Source: Thermococcus siculi
GTDB taxonomy: Archaea; Methanobacteriota_B; Thermococci; Thermococcales; Thermococcaceae
Assembly (NCBI RefSeq): GCF_002214505.1
Contig: NZ_CP015103.1
Coordinates: 1,860,001-1,924,000 of the forward strand
DNA length: 64,000 nucleotides
Direction: 5' to 3'
The translations under genes and the position numbers were made by a program. Shown here in pieces: positions 1 to 8,573 of this stretch (within the stretch, counting starts at the first letter, position 1; every line of letters begins with the position of its first letter). The notes under the pieces are model-generated. The model did no database searches and was not told the origin of the DNA. It was given only the letters and a program-made list of their open reading frames with translations.

Positions 1-189
1 GAGAGGGTTGTTCTGCTTCACAATGGGAAGAAAGTCTTCGACGGCCCTGTGGAGGGGTTCTTCTCGCTTGAACTTCACGATTACGGGCTTGAAAAGCCCG
101 AACTGTTGAGAATAAGCGAGAGGGTCGGGGCAGGTTTCGTGAGAACCCCCGCCGAGCTGGTAGAGTTCCTGGCTGGTGGTGCGGGATGA
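1..189 (+). CDS. ECF transporter ATP-binding protein, C-terminal end (partial)
   Basis: The window opens inside this gene; only the last 62 codons are present, read in frame from base 1 to the TGA at 187-189. The fragment carries a stretch like the post-nucleotide-binding tail of EcfA/CbiO ATPases (HNGKKVFDGPVEGFF, resembling the 'G+v...G...evf' strand after the H-loop). The stop codon overlaps the ATG of the next gene, an EcfT transmembrane component, as ATGA. That pairing is typical of energy-coupling-factor vitamin or metal importers, so the identification rests mainly on context; no Walker motif lies in the window. Substrate cannot be told because the S component is not in view. Confidence 0.7.
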   Translation, partial: ERVVLLHNGKKVFDGPVEGFFSLELHDYGLEKPELLRISERVGAGFVRTPAELVEFLAGGAG

Positions 190-947
190 TATACCCATTC
201 TACTCGGAGAAGGATTCACTCCTCCATTCCCTCGATCCGAGGGTCAAAATAATCGGTGCCGCCCTCGGGATAGCGGCCATAATGCTCTACAACGACCCGA
301 AGATACTCATCCCGCTCTTCTTCGTCTTCCTGCTCATCGGGATGTTCCTCGGAAAGGTCGCGGTTGGGGAGCAGCTCAGGCTCCTGAAGCCCCTCCTGCC
401 GATAGTCATCATAACGATAATCGTGTGGCCCCTCATCTACGAGCCGAGGCTCAAGGGGCTCCTATTCGGAATCTCCTTCGCGACCAGACTGCTCACCTTT
501 GCCCTCATAACCTTTCTGCTGCTGATGACGACGAGTCAGCGCGACCTCATACTTGGCTTCGTCCGGCTTGGCATGCCCTACGAGTTCGGCCTGACCATAT
601 CCATATCCCTCCGCTACATTCCGACCCTTTACATCCTCTCCAGGAACATAATGGACGCCCAGAGGAGCCGTGGATGGGAGGTGGAGAAAGGCAACTTCCT
701 CGTGAGGGCGAAGAAGATGACGGCGGTTTTAATCCCTCTCCTGGTCGCGTCGCTCAAGACGGCCCACGAGCTGAGCATAGCCCTCGAGAGCAGGGGCCTC
801 GGGGCCTCTGAAAAGCGGACGTTTCTCTACGACATCAAGATGGGGAGGAGGGACTATCTGGCCATGGGTGTTATCCTGGTACTCTTTGCTCTTACCCTCT
901 ACGCGCGCTACGGCCTAGGAATAGGGCACGTGGAGATATACTCCTGA
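186..947 (+). CDS. ecfT: ECF transporter transmembrane component EcfT (CbiQ family)
   Basis: A 253-residue integral membrane protein with about five to six hydrophobic segments. The cytoplasmic coupling region carries the two short Ala-Arg-Gly type motifs that define EcfT and dock on the ATPases: AQRSRGWE near residue 158 and ALESRGLG near residue 199. EcfT transmits ATP hydrolysis to a substrate-specific S protein to import vitamins or Co/Ni ions. It overlaps the upstream ATPase gene by 4 bp, so the two are co-translated. The ATG is preceded by GGTGGTGCGGG. Length is usual for the family. Which S component it serves is unknown from this window. Confidence 0.9.
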   Translation: MIYPFYSEKDSLLHSLDPRVKIIGAALGIAAIMLYNDPKILIPLFFVFLLIGMFLGKVAVGEQLRLLKPLLPIVIITIIVWPLIYEPRLKGLLFGISFATRLLTFALITFLLLMTTSQRDLILGFVRLGMPYEFGLTISISLRYIPTLYILSRNIMDAQRSRGWEVEKGNFLVRAKKMTAVLIPLLVASLKTAHELSIALESRGLGASEKRTFLYDIKMGRRDYLAMGVILVLFALTLYARYGLGIGHVEIYS

Positions 948-965
948 GGACTCCGGAAGAGCGCT

Positions 966-1604
966 TCAGCCTTTGAGGAACGGTTTTACGAGGGAATCAA
1001 TGGGAATCGAGTGGTCGCCGACGCTGCCAACGTACTCGGCGGGCGCGCGGAGAACCGTGAGGTTCATCCTGTAATGACCGCGGTAGGAGCTGGTTCTAAT
1101 GACGAGAAGGGCCTCGAACAGCTCCGGGAGGTCGTACAGTTGCCTGAACTCTCCCGGAAGATCGAGTTCGTTAAGATCCATCGTTGAGTGGGAGAGGGTC
1201 AGAATAAGACCCTTCTCATCGACAAGTTTTCTTATCTCGACGAGTTTCTCGGCGGAGCGGTTGAGAAGGGCTGGATACCTCGTTACAATAACCACGGAAC
1301 CGTCCTCCACGACGTTGAGTGCCCCGACCAGCTCATCGGCGGAATACACGTTTCCAGCGTAGAGGCTGGATAGATCCTCCGCGAGCTTTTTGAGGGTTCT
1401 GATGGAGGGACCGCCGGGTCCGATGTAATAGACTGGGCCATCGCCAAGGGAAGTGGCCATAAGATGGTACAGAAAGACCGTCTCGGCGAGTTCGTCTGTA
1501 AACACTACTCCAGCTAGACCCCCCTCTGGTAAGGCCAGGGGGAACGCATCGAAGGGTTTTATCTCCCGGGATTCAATCTCGGCCGGCTTGAAGAACATGG
1601 CCAT
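966..1604 (-). CDS. Hypothetical protein, possible degenerate RecA-like fold
   Basis: A 212-residue soluble protein of unknown function. Alternating hydrophobic strands and helices (GVVFTDELAETVFLYHL, GPVYYIGPGG, SVVIVTRYPALL, LILTLSHS) recall the core of RecA/KaiC-like ATPases, but where a Walker A would stand there is GPGGPSIRT, without GKT/S. It may be a nucleotide-binding-dead paralogue; this is inference. Two ATGs (1604 and 1598) compete for the start. A TATA box (about 1625-1634) lies roughly 26 bp before the ATG and no Shine-Dalgarno sequence is visible, so the mRNA is probably leaderless. It is transcribed convergently toward ecfT with an 18-bp gap. Confidence 0.6.
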   Translation of the reverse strand: MAMFFKPAEIESREIKPFDAFPLALPEGGLAGVVFTDELAETVFLYHLMATSLGDGPVYYIGPGGPSIRTLKKLAEDLSSLYAGNVYSADELVGALNVVEDGSVVIVTRYPALLNRSAEKLVEIRKLVDEKGLILTLSHSTMDLNELDLPGEFRQLYDLPELFEALLVIRTSSYRGHYRMNLTVLRAPAEYVGSVGDHSIPIDSLVKPFLKG

Positions 1605-1685
1605 CGGAGGAGTTTGGTTCAGGAAATATTTATAATTTTCTGAGCCGGCAGTCCAACCACCCGAACGAGGTCAAAAAGGGAGAGG

Positions 1686-2069
1686 TCAAAAGGCCGCCAG
1701 CGCCCCAAGTGTGAAGAGGCCCAGCGCCGCCAGAACCATCATGACCACGGCGGCTATCACCGCCGCCAGTATCCAGGCGAGGAAGGCCTTGAGCCAGCCC
1801 GTGTCAAAGACGGTTTTTATGACCCAGAGATTTGTCAGGAAGGCCAGGAAGGGCGCGAGTGGGGGAAAGACTGCCCCGACCACCACCGCCACGATTCCAC
1901 CCAGTATTCCACCGCCGAGTATCGCTATCATTGACCTGCCAATCGAGGCTCTCTCGATGCCTATCAGCTTCCCGGCCAGCCACAGGAATATCGCCGCTAT
2001 GAAGAGTCCAAGCAAGAAGGCAAGCACACCCGCGGCACCCAGGGCGATGAGCGGTCCGTGTCCGTACAT
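1686..2069 (-). CDS. Small multi-spanning membrane protein, unknown function
   Basis: A 127-residue, very hydrophobic protein with four likely membrane helices rich in Gly, Ala, Val and Ile and only a few charged residues, mainly in the loop KLIGIERASIGRS and around KTVFDTGWLK. The start is secure: GGAGGTGAT sits six bases before the ATG. No catalytic or transport motif is recognisable. It stands alone between a leaderless gene on the same strand and the divergent DUF63 gene, whose promoter (TATA-like GAACTTTAAAC near 2127) shares the intergenic space. Confidence 0.7.
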   Translation of the reverse strand: MYGHGPLIALGAAGVLAFLLGLFIAAIFLWLAGKLIGIERASIGRSMIAILGGGILGGIVAVVVGAVFPPLAPFLAFLTNLWVIKTVFDTGWLKAFLAWILAAVIAAVVMMVLAALGLFTLGALAAF

Positions 2070-2168
2070 GGCATCACCTCCATCGACTATGAAACAGACC
2101 CCCTAATAAGTTTCTCCCAACCCAAAAGAACTTTAAACGAACCCCCCGATTATGGGTGGGGGGAGAAG

Positions 2169-2975
2169 ATGCTGGAATCACTGTGGTACAGGATATGGGA
2201 GTTCTTCTACACGTACTTCTGGGAGCCTATGTTTACGAGGAGCGGCTACAACCCGATAAACACCCTCGTCTACGCCCTGCTCCTCGGCTTCGGAGCGATA
2301 TACACCTACCGCTACATACTCAAGCCCCTCAGGATAAAAATCGACCAGAACATGTTCATAGCGGTCACCCTGATGGTAATTTTTGGCTCAACCGTCAGGG
2401 CACTCGTCGACGGCGGAATCCTGCCAGAAAACCCCCTGATTCTGACGCCGGGGATATTCTTCACGACGTTCTTCATAATGCTCCCCGTGATAGTTCTGGA
2501 CGCCAAGCTCAAGCTCTATCCCCGGCTGACCTTCGGCTGGGGACTGATATTGGCCCTGGCGGTCAACTACGTCCTCGTAACCCACGCGAAGAGCTGGGAG
2601 CCGTACGAGCTGACGCTCATTCACACTGCAATCTCGTTTATTCCGGTACTCCTATTATACAAGTACAGGCCCTTCGACAGGCTCTACCTCTACGCGACCC
2701 TCGCCCACTACTACGACATCGCTTCCACCGTCGTTGCCATACACTTCTACGGCTACCGCGAGGTGCACTGGCTAGAGAACATCCTCGTCCAGCACTTCGG
2801 GGCCTACTTCTACTACCCATGGATAACCATTATCCTTCTGGTCGTCTACTACGGCCTCAAATACCTGGTCCAGGACGAAGAAGAGAGGCACCTCTGGTAC
2901 CTGATGGTCTACGTCCTCGGCCTCGGCCCAGCCATAAGGGATCCGGCGCAGCTGGTGCTTCAGATAGGGGGCTGA
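2169..2975 (+). CDS. DUF63 family membrane protein (copy 1)
   Basis: A 268-residue archaeal membrane protein of the DUF63 family with about seven membrane helices. Shared family landmarks are the N-terminal GYNPINTLVYALLLG, the segment RALVDGGILPENPLILTPG, HYYDIASTVVAIHFYGYREVHWLEN and the C-terminal LGLGPAIRDP. I place the start at the ATG at 2169, after GGTGGGGGGAG, because an upstream extension to 2058 would run through the TATA-like element near 2127. Function is unknown for the family. A second member, equal in length, is at 53100-53912; the two align along their whole length. It ends 3 bp from the convergent helicase gene. Confidence 0.85.
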   Translation: MLESLWYRIWEFFYTYFWEPMFTRSGYNPINTLVYALLLGFGAIYTYRYILKPLRIKIDQNMFIAVTLMVIFGSTVRALVDGGILPENPLILTPGIFFTTFFIMLPVIVLDAKLKLYPRLTFGWGLILALAVNYVLVTHAKSWEPYELTLIHTAISFIPVLLLYKYRPFDRLYLYATLAHYYDIASTVVAIHFYGYREVHWLENILVQHFGAYFYYPWITIILLVVYYGLKYLVQDEEERHLWYLMVYVLGLGPAIRDPAQLVLQIGG

Positions 2976-2978
2976 GGC

Positions 2979-5579
2979 TCAGCCAGTCCTCCTTCTTTTC
3001 ATCCCCTGCCGGTTCCGAGACGCCCTATTCCCCTGGACCCGGGAGTTTGAGGGCTTCCTGTAACTCTCCTTCAGGTCTCTCCCTTGTATCGTCCTGCCCT
3101 CCTCGATCTCGCGCCTGAGGAGCTTAGCCTCCTCCTCGGTTTTTCTCACGCGGAAGACCCTCGCTATCCTCTCTATGGCCTCGAGTTTTCTCACAATGCC
3201 ATCGAGCCACGTGAAGACGTCGCCGGGGTAGACTATCAGACCGTAGACCTTCCTGAAGTGCTCCGCTATCTGGGTAGGGTGCCTTCCGCGTCTCCTCAGC
3301 TCGATTATCATGTCGCTGACGCGCTCCATCGCATACTCGGTGCAGTCCTCCTCTTGGCACATGAAGAACTCCTGGTAGAGCGTGAAGAGTCTCTCCGCCG
3401 CGTTGGGACTCAGTTCGGGAATCACCCTGTCCAGCTCCTCCAGGATCGAGGCAAAGCTCGGCGAGAAGACGTTTGCGCTCAATCTTCCTCTGACAGCCCC
3501 CTCAAGCTCCCTCTGGAGGGTACCGCTGAGGTAGAGGTTCTCGAAGGGGAGCAGTTTAACCGCTATCCATTGGGCAGGCTTCTTTCCGAGGTTTTCCCTG
3601 ATAAAGGCGGCCTCTTTGGGGAGCAAAAAGCTCATGCTCACGGCCCTTCCGTAGGGCGTGACTTCAACTATTGGTTTTTTCATCCTCACGAAGCCGAACT
3701 CGGCCAGCTTCTCAAGGACTCTCTCGGCATTCTGGTTGGCGCCCAAACATCTGGACTGAACTTCCTCGATGACGTCCAGCCTGTTGAAGACGCAGGAATG
3801 CGCCAGAACGTTGTCCTGCTCAAGCTCGTCGCTCCACTCAACGATGACCGGCTCAATCGGCGCCGTTAGAATCTTGAAGGCAACCTCATCCTCCGAACTC
3901 TCCATCTGGGCGGAGTACTTTCTGCCAGGCTCGACTATGAGGTAGACCTTTCCCTTCTCGTGGTAGAGCGGCCTTCCGGCCCTTCCGAGCATCTGGTGGA
4001 ACTCCCTGACTGAGAGCCACTTGTTGCCCATGGCGAGGCTCTCGAAGATGACCTGACTCGCTGGAAAATCAACGCCCGCCCCAAGTGCCGCGGTGGTTAC
4101 AACGACGTCGAGCATCTGGGCCTGGAACTCCATCTCCGTGAGCTTCCTCTGCCTGTACGGCAAACCGGAGTGGTAGGGCTTCGCCTTCAGCCCCTTGCTC
4201 GTGAGGTAAGCCGCCAGCTCGTGCGTCCTCTTCCTTGAGAAGGTGAAGACTATGCTCTGACCCTTGTAGCCCTGTTTTGACTTTCTCATGGCCTCGGCGC
4301 GGCAGAGAACGGCTATGTGCCTCCACTTCTCGCTCTCATTCCTCGCTATGATGATGTGCCTCTCCAGATCAACCGGTCTCTCGTCGTAAAGAACGAGCTT
4401 GAGGCCCAGCTCCTCCGCCATCTCCTCCGGGTTGCCTATGGTGGCGCTCAAACCTATGAACTGGGCCATTGGATAGAGCTTTCTCAACCTTGAGATGAGG
4501 CCGTCCAGGCGGGGTCCTCTCTCCTCGTCGTCCAGCATGTGAATCTCGTCGATGACTATCGTCCCGACGTTTCCTATCTTCCTGCCCGCGCGGAGGAGGT
4601 AGTCTATGCCCTCGTAGGTTCCCACGATTATGTCCGCGTCTATGCCGGTATCAACCACCACAAGCTCGTCCTTTGTCTTGATGCGGCTCATTCCAACCCT
4701 TATCGCCACGCGGAGGCCGAGCCTGGAATATCTACGCTTAAAGTCCTCGTACTTCTGATTCGCCAAAGCGACGAGGGGAACGAGGAAGAGCATCTTCTGG
4801 CCCCTCATCGCCTTTGGAACTCCCGCAAGCTCGCCGATTAAAGTTTTTCCGCTCGCGGTTGCCGAGACAACGAGGAGGCTCTCGCCATCGAGGAGGCCGT
4901 GCCTGATGGCCAGGCTCTGAACCGGAAGGAGTTCTTTTACACCCTCAGATTTGATTACCTCCCTGAACTTCTCCGGAACCGGAAGTTCATCGACCTTAAT
5001 CCGCTCAACCCTGACGTGCTTCGCCTTCAGCTCGTCCCACTTGGTTATCTCCGGGTGCCTCGTCGGGTCGAAGCGCGGGTCGAAGGCGTAGAGAACTTTA
5101 TCCAAATCCCTGAACCTCTCCAGGAGCTTCTTTGCCTGGTCAAACATGGCGACGCTCCTGAAGCGGAAGCGGAGTTCTCTCTTGAGTTCGTCTTCCGCAC
5201 AGCGCTCGCATATGTATTCGTCGCGGTACTTTATGCGGTTCCCCTCGGTGAGGACGGTTATTTTGCCCTCAAGAAGGCAGAGGCGGCAGAGTTCCGCCTT
5301 CTCAACACGCTTGTTCTGGAGTCTCCTCTTGAAGTAGTCCTCCCACTCGCCGGCGTTCACCAGAACTATCCTCGACTGGCGGAGGAGTTTTTCCATCTCC
5401 TTCGGGTTCCGGTACTGGCTGCCTTCAAGGACCTTGAAGAGCCTACCCTCGCGCATTATGAAGCGATATATAGCGTCAGCTTTGAGGTTCTTCATTTGAG
5501 TGAGCTTCTCCGGCTCGTTCTCGATGAAGAAGGCCTCAAGCTCGTTCTTCTTCCTCCCGGGTCTCACGACGAAAAGCAT
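2979..5579 (-). CDS. Ski2-like DEAD/DEAH superfamily 2 helicase with N-terminal zinc motif
   Basis: An 866-residue SF2 helicase. An N-terminal domain of about 190 residues contains a four-cysteine cluster (CRLC ... CERC) near residues 100-135, then the motor: Walker A SATASGKT, Walker B DEIH, motif III SATIGN, and the motif VI region HQMLGRAGRP. The C terminus is long and helical with a strongly basic tail (RQGMKRRRTG) likely to bind nucleic acid. The order and the DEIH box fit the Ski2/Hel308 superfamily but the zinc-bearing N-terminal domain sets it apart from Hel308; role in DNA repair or RNA turnover is inferred only. A GTG at 5594 is possible, but GGTGAGG is spaced for the ATG at 5579. 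Confidence 0.85.
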   Translation of the reverse strand: MLFVVRPGRKKNELEAFFIENEPEKLTQMKNLKADAIYRFIMREGRLFKVLEGSQYRNPKEMEKLLRQSRIVLVNAGEWEDYFKRRLQNKRVEKAELCRLCLLEGKITVLTEGNRIKYRDEYICERCAEDELKRELRFRFRSVAMFDQAKKLLERFRDLDKVLYAFDPRFDPTRHPEITKWDELKAKHVRVERIKVDELPVPEKFREVIKSEGVKELLPVQSLAIRHGLLDGESLLVVSATASGKTLIGELAGVPKAMRGQKMLFLVPLVALANQKYEDFKRRYSRLGLRVAIRVGMSRIKTKDELVVVDTGIDADIIVGTYEGIDYLLRAGRKIGNVGTIVIDEIHMLDDEERGPRLDGLISRLRKLYPMAQFIGLSATIGNPEEMAEELGLKLVLYDERPVDLERHIIIARNESEKWRHIAVLCRAEAMRKSKQGYKGQSIVFTFSRKRTHELAAYLTSKGLKAKPYHSGLPYRQRKLTEMEFQAQMLDVVVTTAALGAGVDFPASQVIFESLAMGNKWLSVREFHQMLGRAGRPLYHEKGKVYLIVEPGRKYSAQMESSEDEVAFKILTAPIEPVIVEWSDELEQDNVLAHSCVFNRLDVIEEVQSRCLGANQNAERVLEKLAEFGFVRMKKPIVEVTPYGRAVSMSFLLPKEAAFIRENLGKKPAQWIAVKLLPFENLYLSGTLQRELEGAVRGRLSANVFSPSFASILEELDRVIPELSPNAAERLFTLYQEFFMCQEEDCTEYAMERVSDMIIELRRRGRHPTQIAEHFRKVYGLIVYPGDVFTWLDGIVRKLEAIERIARVFRVRKTEEEAKLLRREIEEGRTIQGRDLKESYRKPSNSRVQGNRASRNRQGMKRRRTG

Positions 5580-5606
5580 CTCGCATCGCCTCACCGGTGG
5601 TTGGAA

Positions 5607-6086
5607 CTACCTCGAGTCCGAGGGCCTCCTCACAGGTAGCCAGCACTCCTTGAACTCGTCTATCACGAGCGTTGCCTCGACCCTCTCAAGGTTCTTACCG
5701 AAGAGGCGCTTCAGCCTTCCGGCGAAGGCCTTGACCTCCTCGGTATCGCTGAAGTGGGCCTTGACGAGTATCTGCATGTCGCCGCTCCTCCGGTAAACTG
5801 CTTCAACGTTCTCCATTCCCGCTATCTTCCTGAGTATGGGGTCGACGGTATGGTCGTCTATCGCGAGCTTAAGCTCGAAGAATACCGAAACGTACTCCCC
5901 GAGGAACGTGGGGTTCACGAGGGCGGAATAGCCCCTTATGGCGCCGAGTTTTTCGAGCTTCTCAATCCTGTTCTTAACGCTGGCCGGGGACAGCTTCACC
6001 CGTTTTCCCAGCTCGGTAAGGGTAATCCGGCCCTCCTCTCGGAGAATACGCAGTATCTCCCTGTCCTTCTCGTCAACTCCCGGCAT
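5607..6086 (-). CDS. Lrp/AsnC family transcriptional regulator
   Basis: A 159-residue feast/famine regulator. The N-terminal helix-turn-helix (residues about 5-50, EEGRITLTELGKRVKLSPASVKNRI) is followed by an Lrp-type ligand-binding RAM domain (YVSVFFELKL, MENVEAVYRRSGDMQILVKA). Such proteins form octamers and respond to amino acids. The ATG at 6086 is preceded by GGTGAAG; a GTG at 6095 is the alternative. It lies 27 bp upstream of the helicase gene on the same strand and just downstream of the TyrRS gene, but it cannot be linked to either as regulator from sequence alone. Confidence 0.9.
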   Translation of the reverse strand: MPGVDEKDREILRILREEGRITLTELGKRVKLSPASVKNRIEKLEKLGAIRGYSALVNPTFLGEYVSVFFELKLAIDDHTVDPILRKIAGMENVEAVYRRSGDMQILVKAHFSDTEEVKAFAGRLKRLFGKNLERVEATLVIDEFKECWLPVRRPSDSR

Positions 6087-6131
6087 GGCCTTCACCGAAT
6101 CCGAGGGGTGGGATAAGAAAAGAAAACGGAA

Positions 6132-7259
6132 TCAGCGGGTTATCCTCACCTGGTTCATGAGTTCGAGCGGTTCGGGATGCCTCTCGAAGTAGTCCCTGAC
6201 CGGCTTGAGCAGCTCGATGAGATATTCCGCAACTCCGTTCTTGAGGTCGAGCGGGTGGAGCTTTCCTTCCGCGAAGTCCCTCTTCAGCTCCTCGAAGGTG
6301 GTGTAGGTAACGTCGCCGCCGAACTTGGCCGGGCGGTGGATTGTGAACTCCGCGGGTTCCTCGCGGAAGATTATGTGCTCGGCCCAGTCCAGGACGGGGT
6401 TGTATTTGACCTCCCTTGCCGGGCAGAAGGCCTTTCTCAACTTGGCCCTTATTTCCTCCGGCGTGTCGTGTATGAAGACTGCTGAATAGGGCTTGCTCTT
6501 GCTCATCTTCATCTGGGTCTTGAGTTCCTTGAACTGCTCCTCGCTCTCTATCGGCCAGACCGGCGGCTCCTGCAGGCCGAGGAGAAGGTGGTGGTGGAGC
6601 GCGACCGGCTTGAGCTTCTCGCCCTTCCACTCGAGGGCGTGGTACTTGAGCTTCTGGGCAACTTCAATCGCTATGACGTGGGCCTTCCTCTGATCCATTC
6701 CCGCGTGGGCGATGGTCACGCCCTGGTAGAATATGTCGGCCACCTGCATGGCCGGGTAGATAAGCTTGGCGAAGTCTATTGCCTCACCCATCTGGCGGCC
6801 CATTATCGTGATGGAGCGCATCATTCTCGCGAGGGTAACGTTCTTGGAGATGTCTATCACCGTCTGCCAGTAGTCGCCCTTTTCAAGTATCTCGCTCGCC
6901 AGGACGAACTCGACCTTATCGGGATCGCCGCCCATGACCTTTATGCTCTGCTTCATGCCCTCCTTAAAGTAGGTCAGGGCTACCTTCTGGATGACCTCGA
7001 GGTCTCCCCCGAGCTTGTCGTTTATCCAGCTGTGCCAGTCGGCGAGGAAGATCCTGGTTTTTACGCCGGCCTTCTGAAGGTCGGCTATCTTCGCTCCGGC
7101 CATCAGTCCGGTTCCGAGGTGAATGTAACCGCTTATTTCGAAGCCTATGTAGTGCTGCATCGGGATTCCAACCTCGAGGAGGTGCCTCAGGTTCTCCTCC
7201 GTCAAAAGCTCCTCCGTGGGCTTTCTCCTGATGAGTTCTATCCTGCTCTCTATGTCCAT
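6132..7259 (-). CDS. tyrS: Tyrosyl-tRNA synthetase
   Basis: A 375-residue class I aminoacyl-tRNA synthetase charging tRNA-Tyr. The HIGH-type signature is YIHLG (residues 45-49) and the KMSKS loop is intact at residues 251-255. The spacing, the short length and HAGMDQRKAHVIA are typical of the archaeal/eukaryal TyrRS type. The start is the ATG at 7259, after GGTGGTGAGT; an upstream GTG at 7268 lies inside that ribosome site. It is encoded alone and divergent from the secreted protein gene at 7422. Confidence 0.95.
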   Translation of the reverse strand: MDIESRIELIRRKPTEELLTEENLRHLLEVGIPMQHYIGFEISGYIHLGTGLMAGAKIADLQKAGVKTRIFLADWHSWINDKLGGDLEVIQKVALTYFKEGMKQSIKVMGGDPDKVEFVLASEILEKGDYWQTVIDISKNVTLARMMRSITIMGRQMGEAIDFAKLIYPAMQVADIFYQGVTIAHAGMDQRKAHVIAIEVAQKLKYHALEWKGEKLKPVALHHHLLLGLQEPPVWPIESEEQFKELKTQMKMSKSKPYSAVFIHDTPEEIRAKLRKAFCPAREVKYNPVLDWAEHIIFREEPAEFTIHRPAKFGGDVTYTTFEELKRDFAEGKLHPLDLKNGVAEYLIELLKPVRDYFERHPEPLELMNQVRITR

Positions 7260-7381
7260 ACTCACCACCTGAGGGCAAAACGGTGCAAGCCTTTAAGGGT
7301 TTTACTGATTTCTACCCATCCCCCAGGAAACCCTTGGAGGAGTCCAAACTTTAACAGGGCCGAAAAACTTCCGGTTCATAA

Positions 7382-7389
7382 GATTTATA
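7382..7389 (+). promoter_or_regulatory. TATA box for the surface-protein gene at 7422
   Basis: GATTTATAA at 7382-7389 is a near-consensus archaeal TATA element. With initiation about 25 bp on, it leaves a leader of roughly 10-15 nt holding the GGTGATACC ribosome site before the ATG. Confidence 0.6.
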
Positions 7390-7421
7390 ACTCCTTAAGC
7401 CTTAGATAACCCGGTGATACC

Positions 7422-8474
7422 ATGAAGAAGGCTGCAATAATACTTGCAGTGTTTGTGTTCTTTGGTGTTTTTGGTTTTGCCATGGCCAGCGCCACCACCA
7501 TCGGAGTTGACCTCGCCCACGGCGAGAACGACAAGGGTCTGGCAGTGCTCACCGACAAGGATGGCAACGTCATAGCGGACGGAATGATAAAGACCATAAC
7601 CGACGTGGACTGGAAATACATTGGCCCGGCCGACATGGCCGACACCCTCGGAATCCCCCAGGCGGGGGAGATGATAACCTACGATGCCATAAAGGACATC
7701 GATTTCCTCATCATAGGACAGCCGACCCAGGCCTTCACGCCGGATGAGCTGGCCGCCCTCGAGAAGTGGTGGAACGACGGTAACAGGATTCTCTGGATAG
7801 CGGGCGACTCCGACTACGGAAACGGCCCGCAGACCATTGACAACGTTAACGCCGTTCTCGACAGGCTCGGTGTCAGCCTCAGGCTCGACCAGTGCTCGGT
7901 GGAAGACGCCACCAGCAACGCCGGAGCCGGATACCGTGTTGTCGGACTCGTCAATCCCTCATCCGACACCCCCGACAAAGACACCATCACCAAGGACCTC
8001 AAGAACGGAGGAAAGGTCCTCTTCCACGGTCCCGGTGTTGTTGCCTACATTAACGACAAGGGTGAGTGGACCGCCCTTCCGGCCGGAGGCGGCGTTGAGA
8101 ACATCTACGTCATAGTCACCAGCAGCGGCGACGGCCAGATCGTCGAGAACACCGACCCGGCCGCCCAGGCTTACACCGCGGGCGACACCGGCCAGTTCCC
8201 GCTCATGGCCGTTCAGGTCTTCCCGGACAAGAAGAACGTTCTCATCGTCAGCGGTGAGACCCCCTACGGCGGCTACGAGCCGATGTGGAGCCCGCAGTAC
8301 CACGGCGTTGACCTCGACGGCCCGCAGTTCGTTACCAACTTCATCCACTGGACCATAACCGAGCAGCAGAACCTCGGCAAGGAAGAGGGTGGCGGCGGTG
8401 AAAGCACCTGCGGTCCGGCCGCCCTGATAGGTCTCGCCCTCATACCGCTTGCCCTCTACAGGAAGAGGAAGTGA
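7422..8474 (+). CDS. Secreted CGP-CTERM surface protein with GATase-like/DUF4350-like domain
   Basis: A 350-residue exported protein. It has an N-terminal signal peptide (about 24 residues, hydrophobic core then SAT) and a C-terminal CGP-CTERM sorting signal: CGPAALIGLALIP followed by a basic end, preceded by a Gly-rich linker. CGP-CTERM is a Thermococcales signal thought to allow processing and lipid attachment at the Cys. The body (FLIIGQPTQAFTPDELAALEKWWNDGNRILWIAG) resembles the GldG/DUF4350-type class I glutamine-amidotransferase-like fold, without a clear catalytic triad. It precedes an ABC transporter gene set with its own promoter, so it could be an auxiliary surface factor for that transporter; this is inference. 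Confidence 0.75.
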   Translation: MKKAAIILAVFVFFGVFGFAMASATTIGVDLAHGENDKGLAVLTDKDGNVIADGMIKTITDVDWKYIGPADMADTLGIPQAGEMITYDAIKDIDFLIIGQPTQAFTPDELAALEKWWNDGNRILWIAGDSDYGNGPQTIDNVNAVLDRLGVSLRLDQCSVEDATSNAGAGYRVVGLVNPSSDTPDKDTITKDLKNGGKVLFHGPGVVAYINDKGEWTALPAGGGVENIYVIVTSSGDGQIVENTDPAAQAYTAGDTGQFPLMAVQVFPDKKNVLIVSGETPYGGYEPMWSPQYHGVDLDGPQFVTNFIHWTITEQQNLGKEEGGGGESTCGPAALIGLALIPLALYRKRK

Positions 8475-8573
8475 ACCCCTTTCCCTTCTTTTCCATCTAT
8501 TTGTCCGCCGAACCATTAATTTTTTATTGAGTTCCTCGAACATCTTCCGATTGACATAACCGGGTGATAAACC

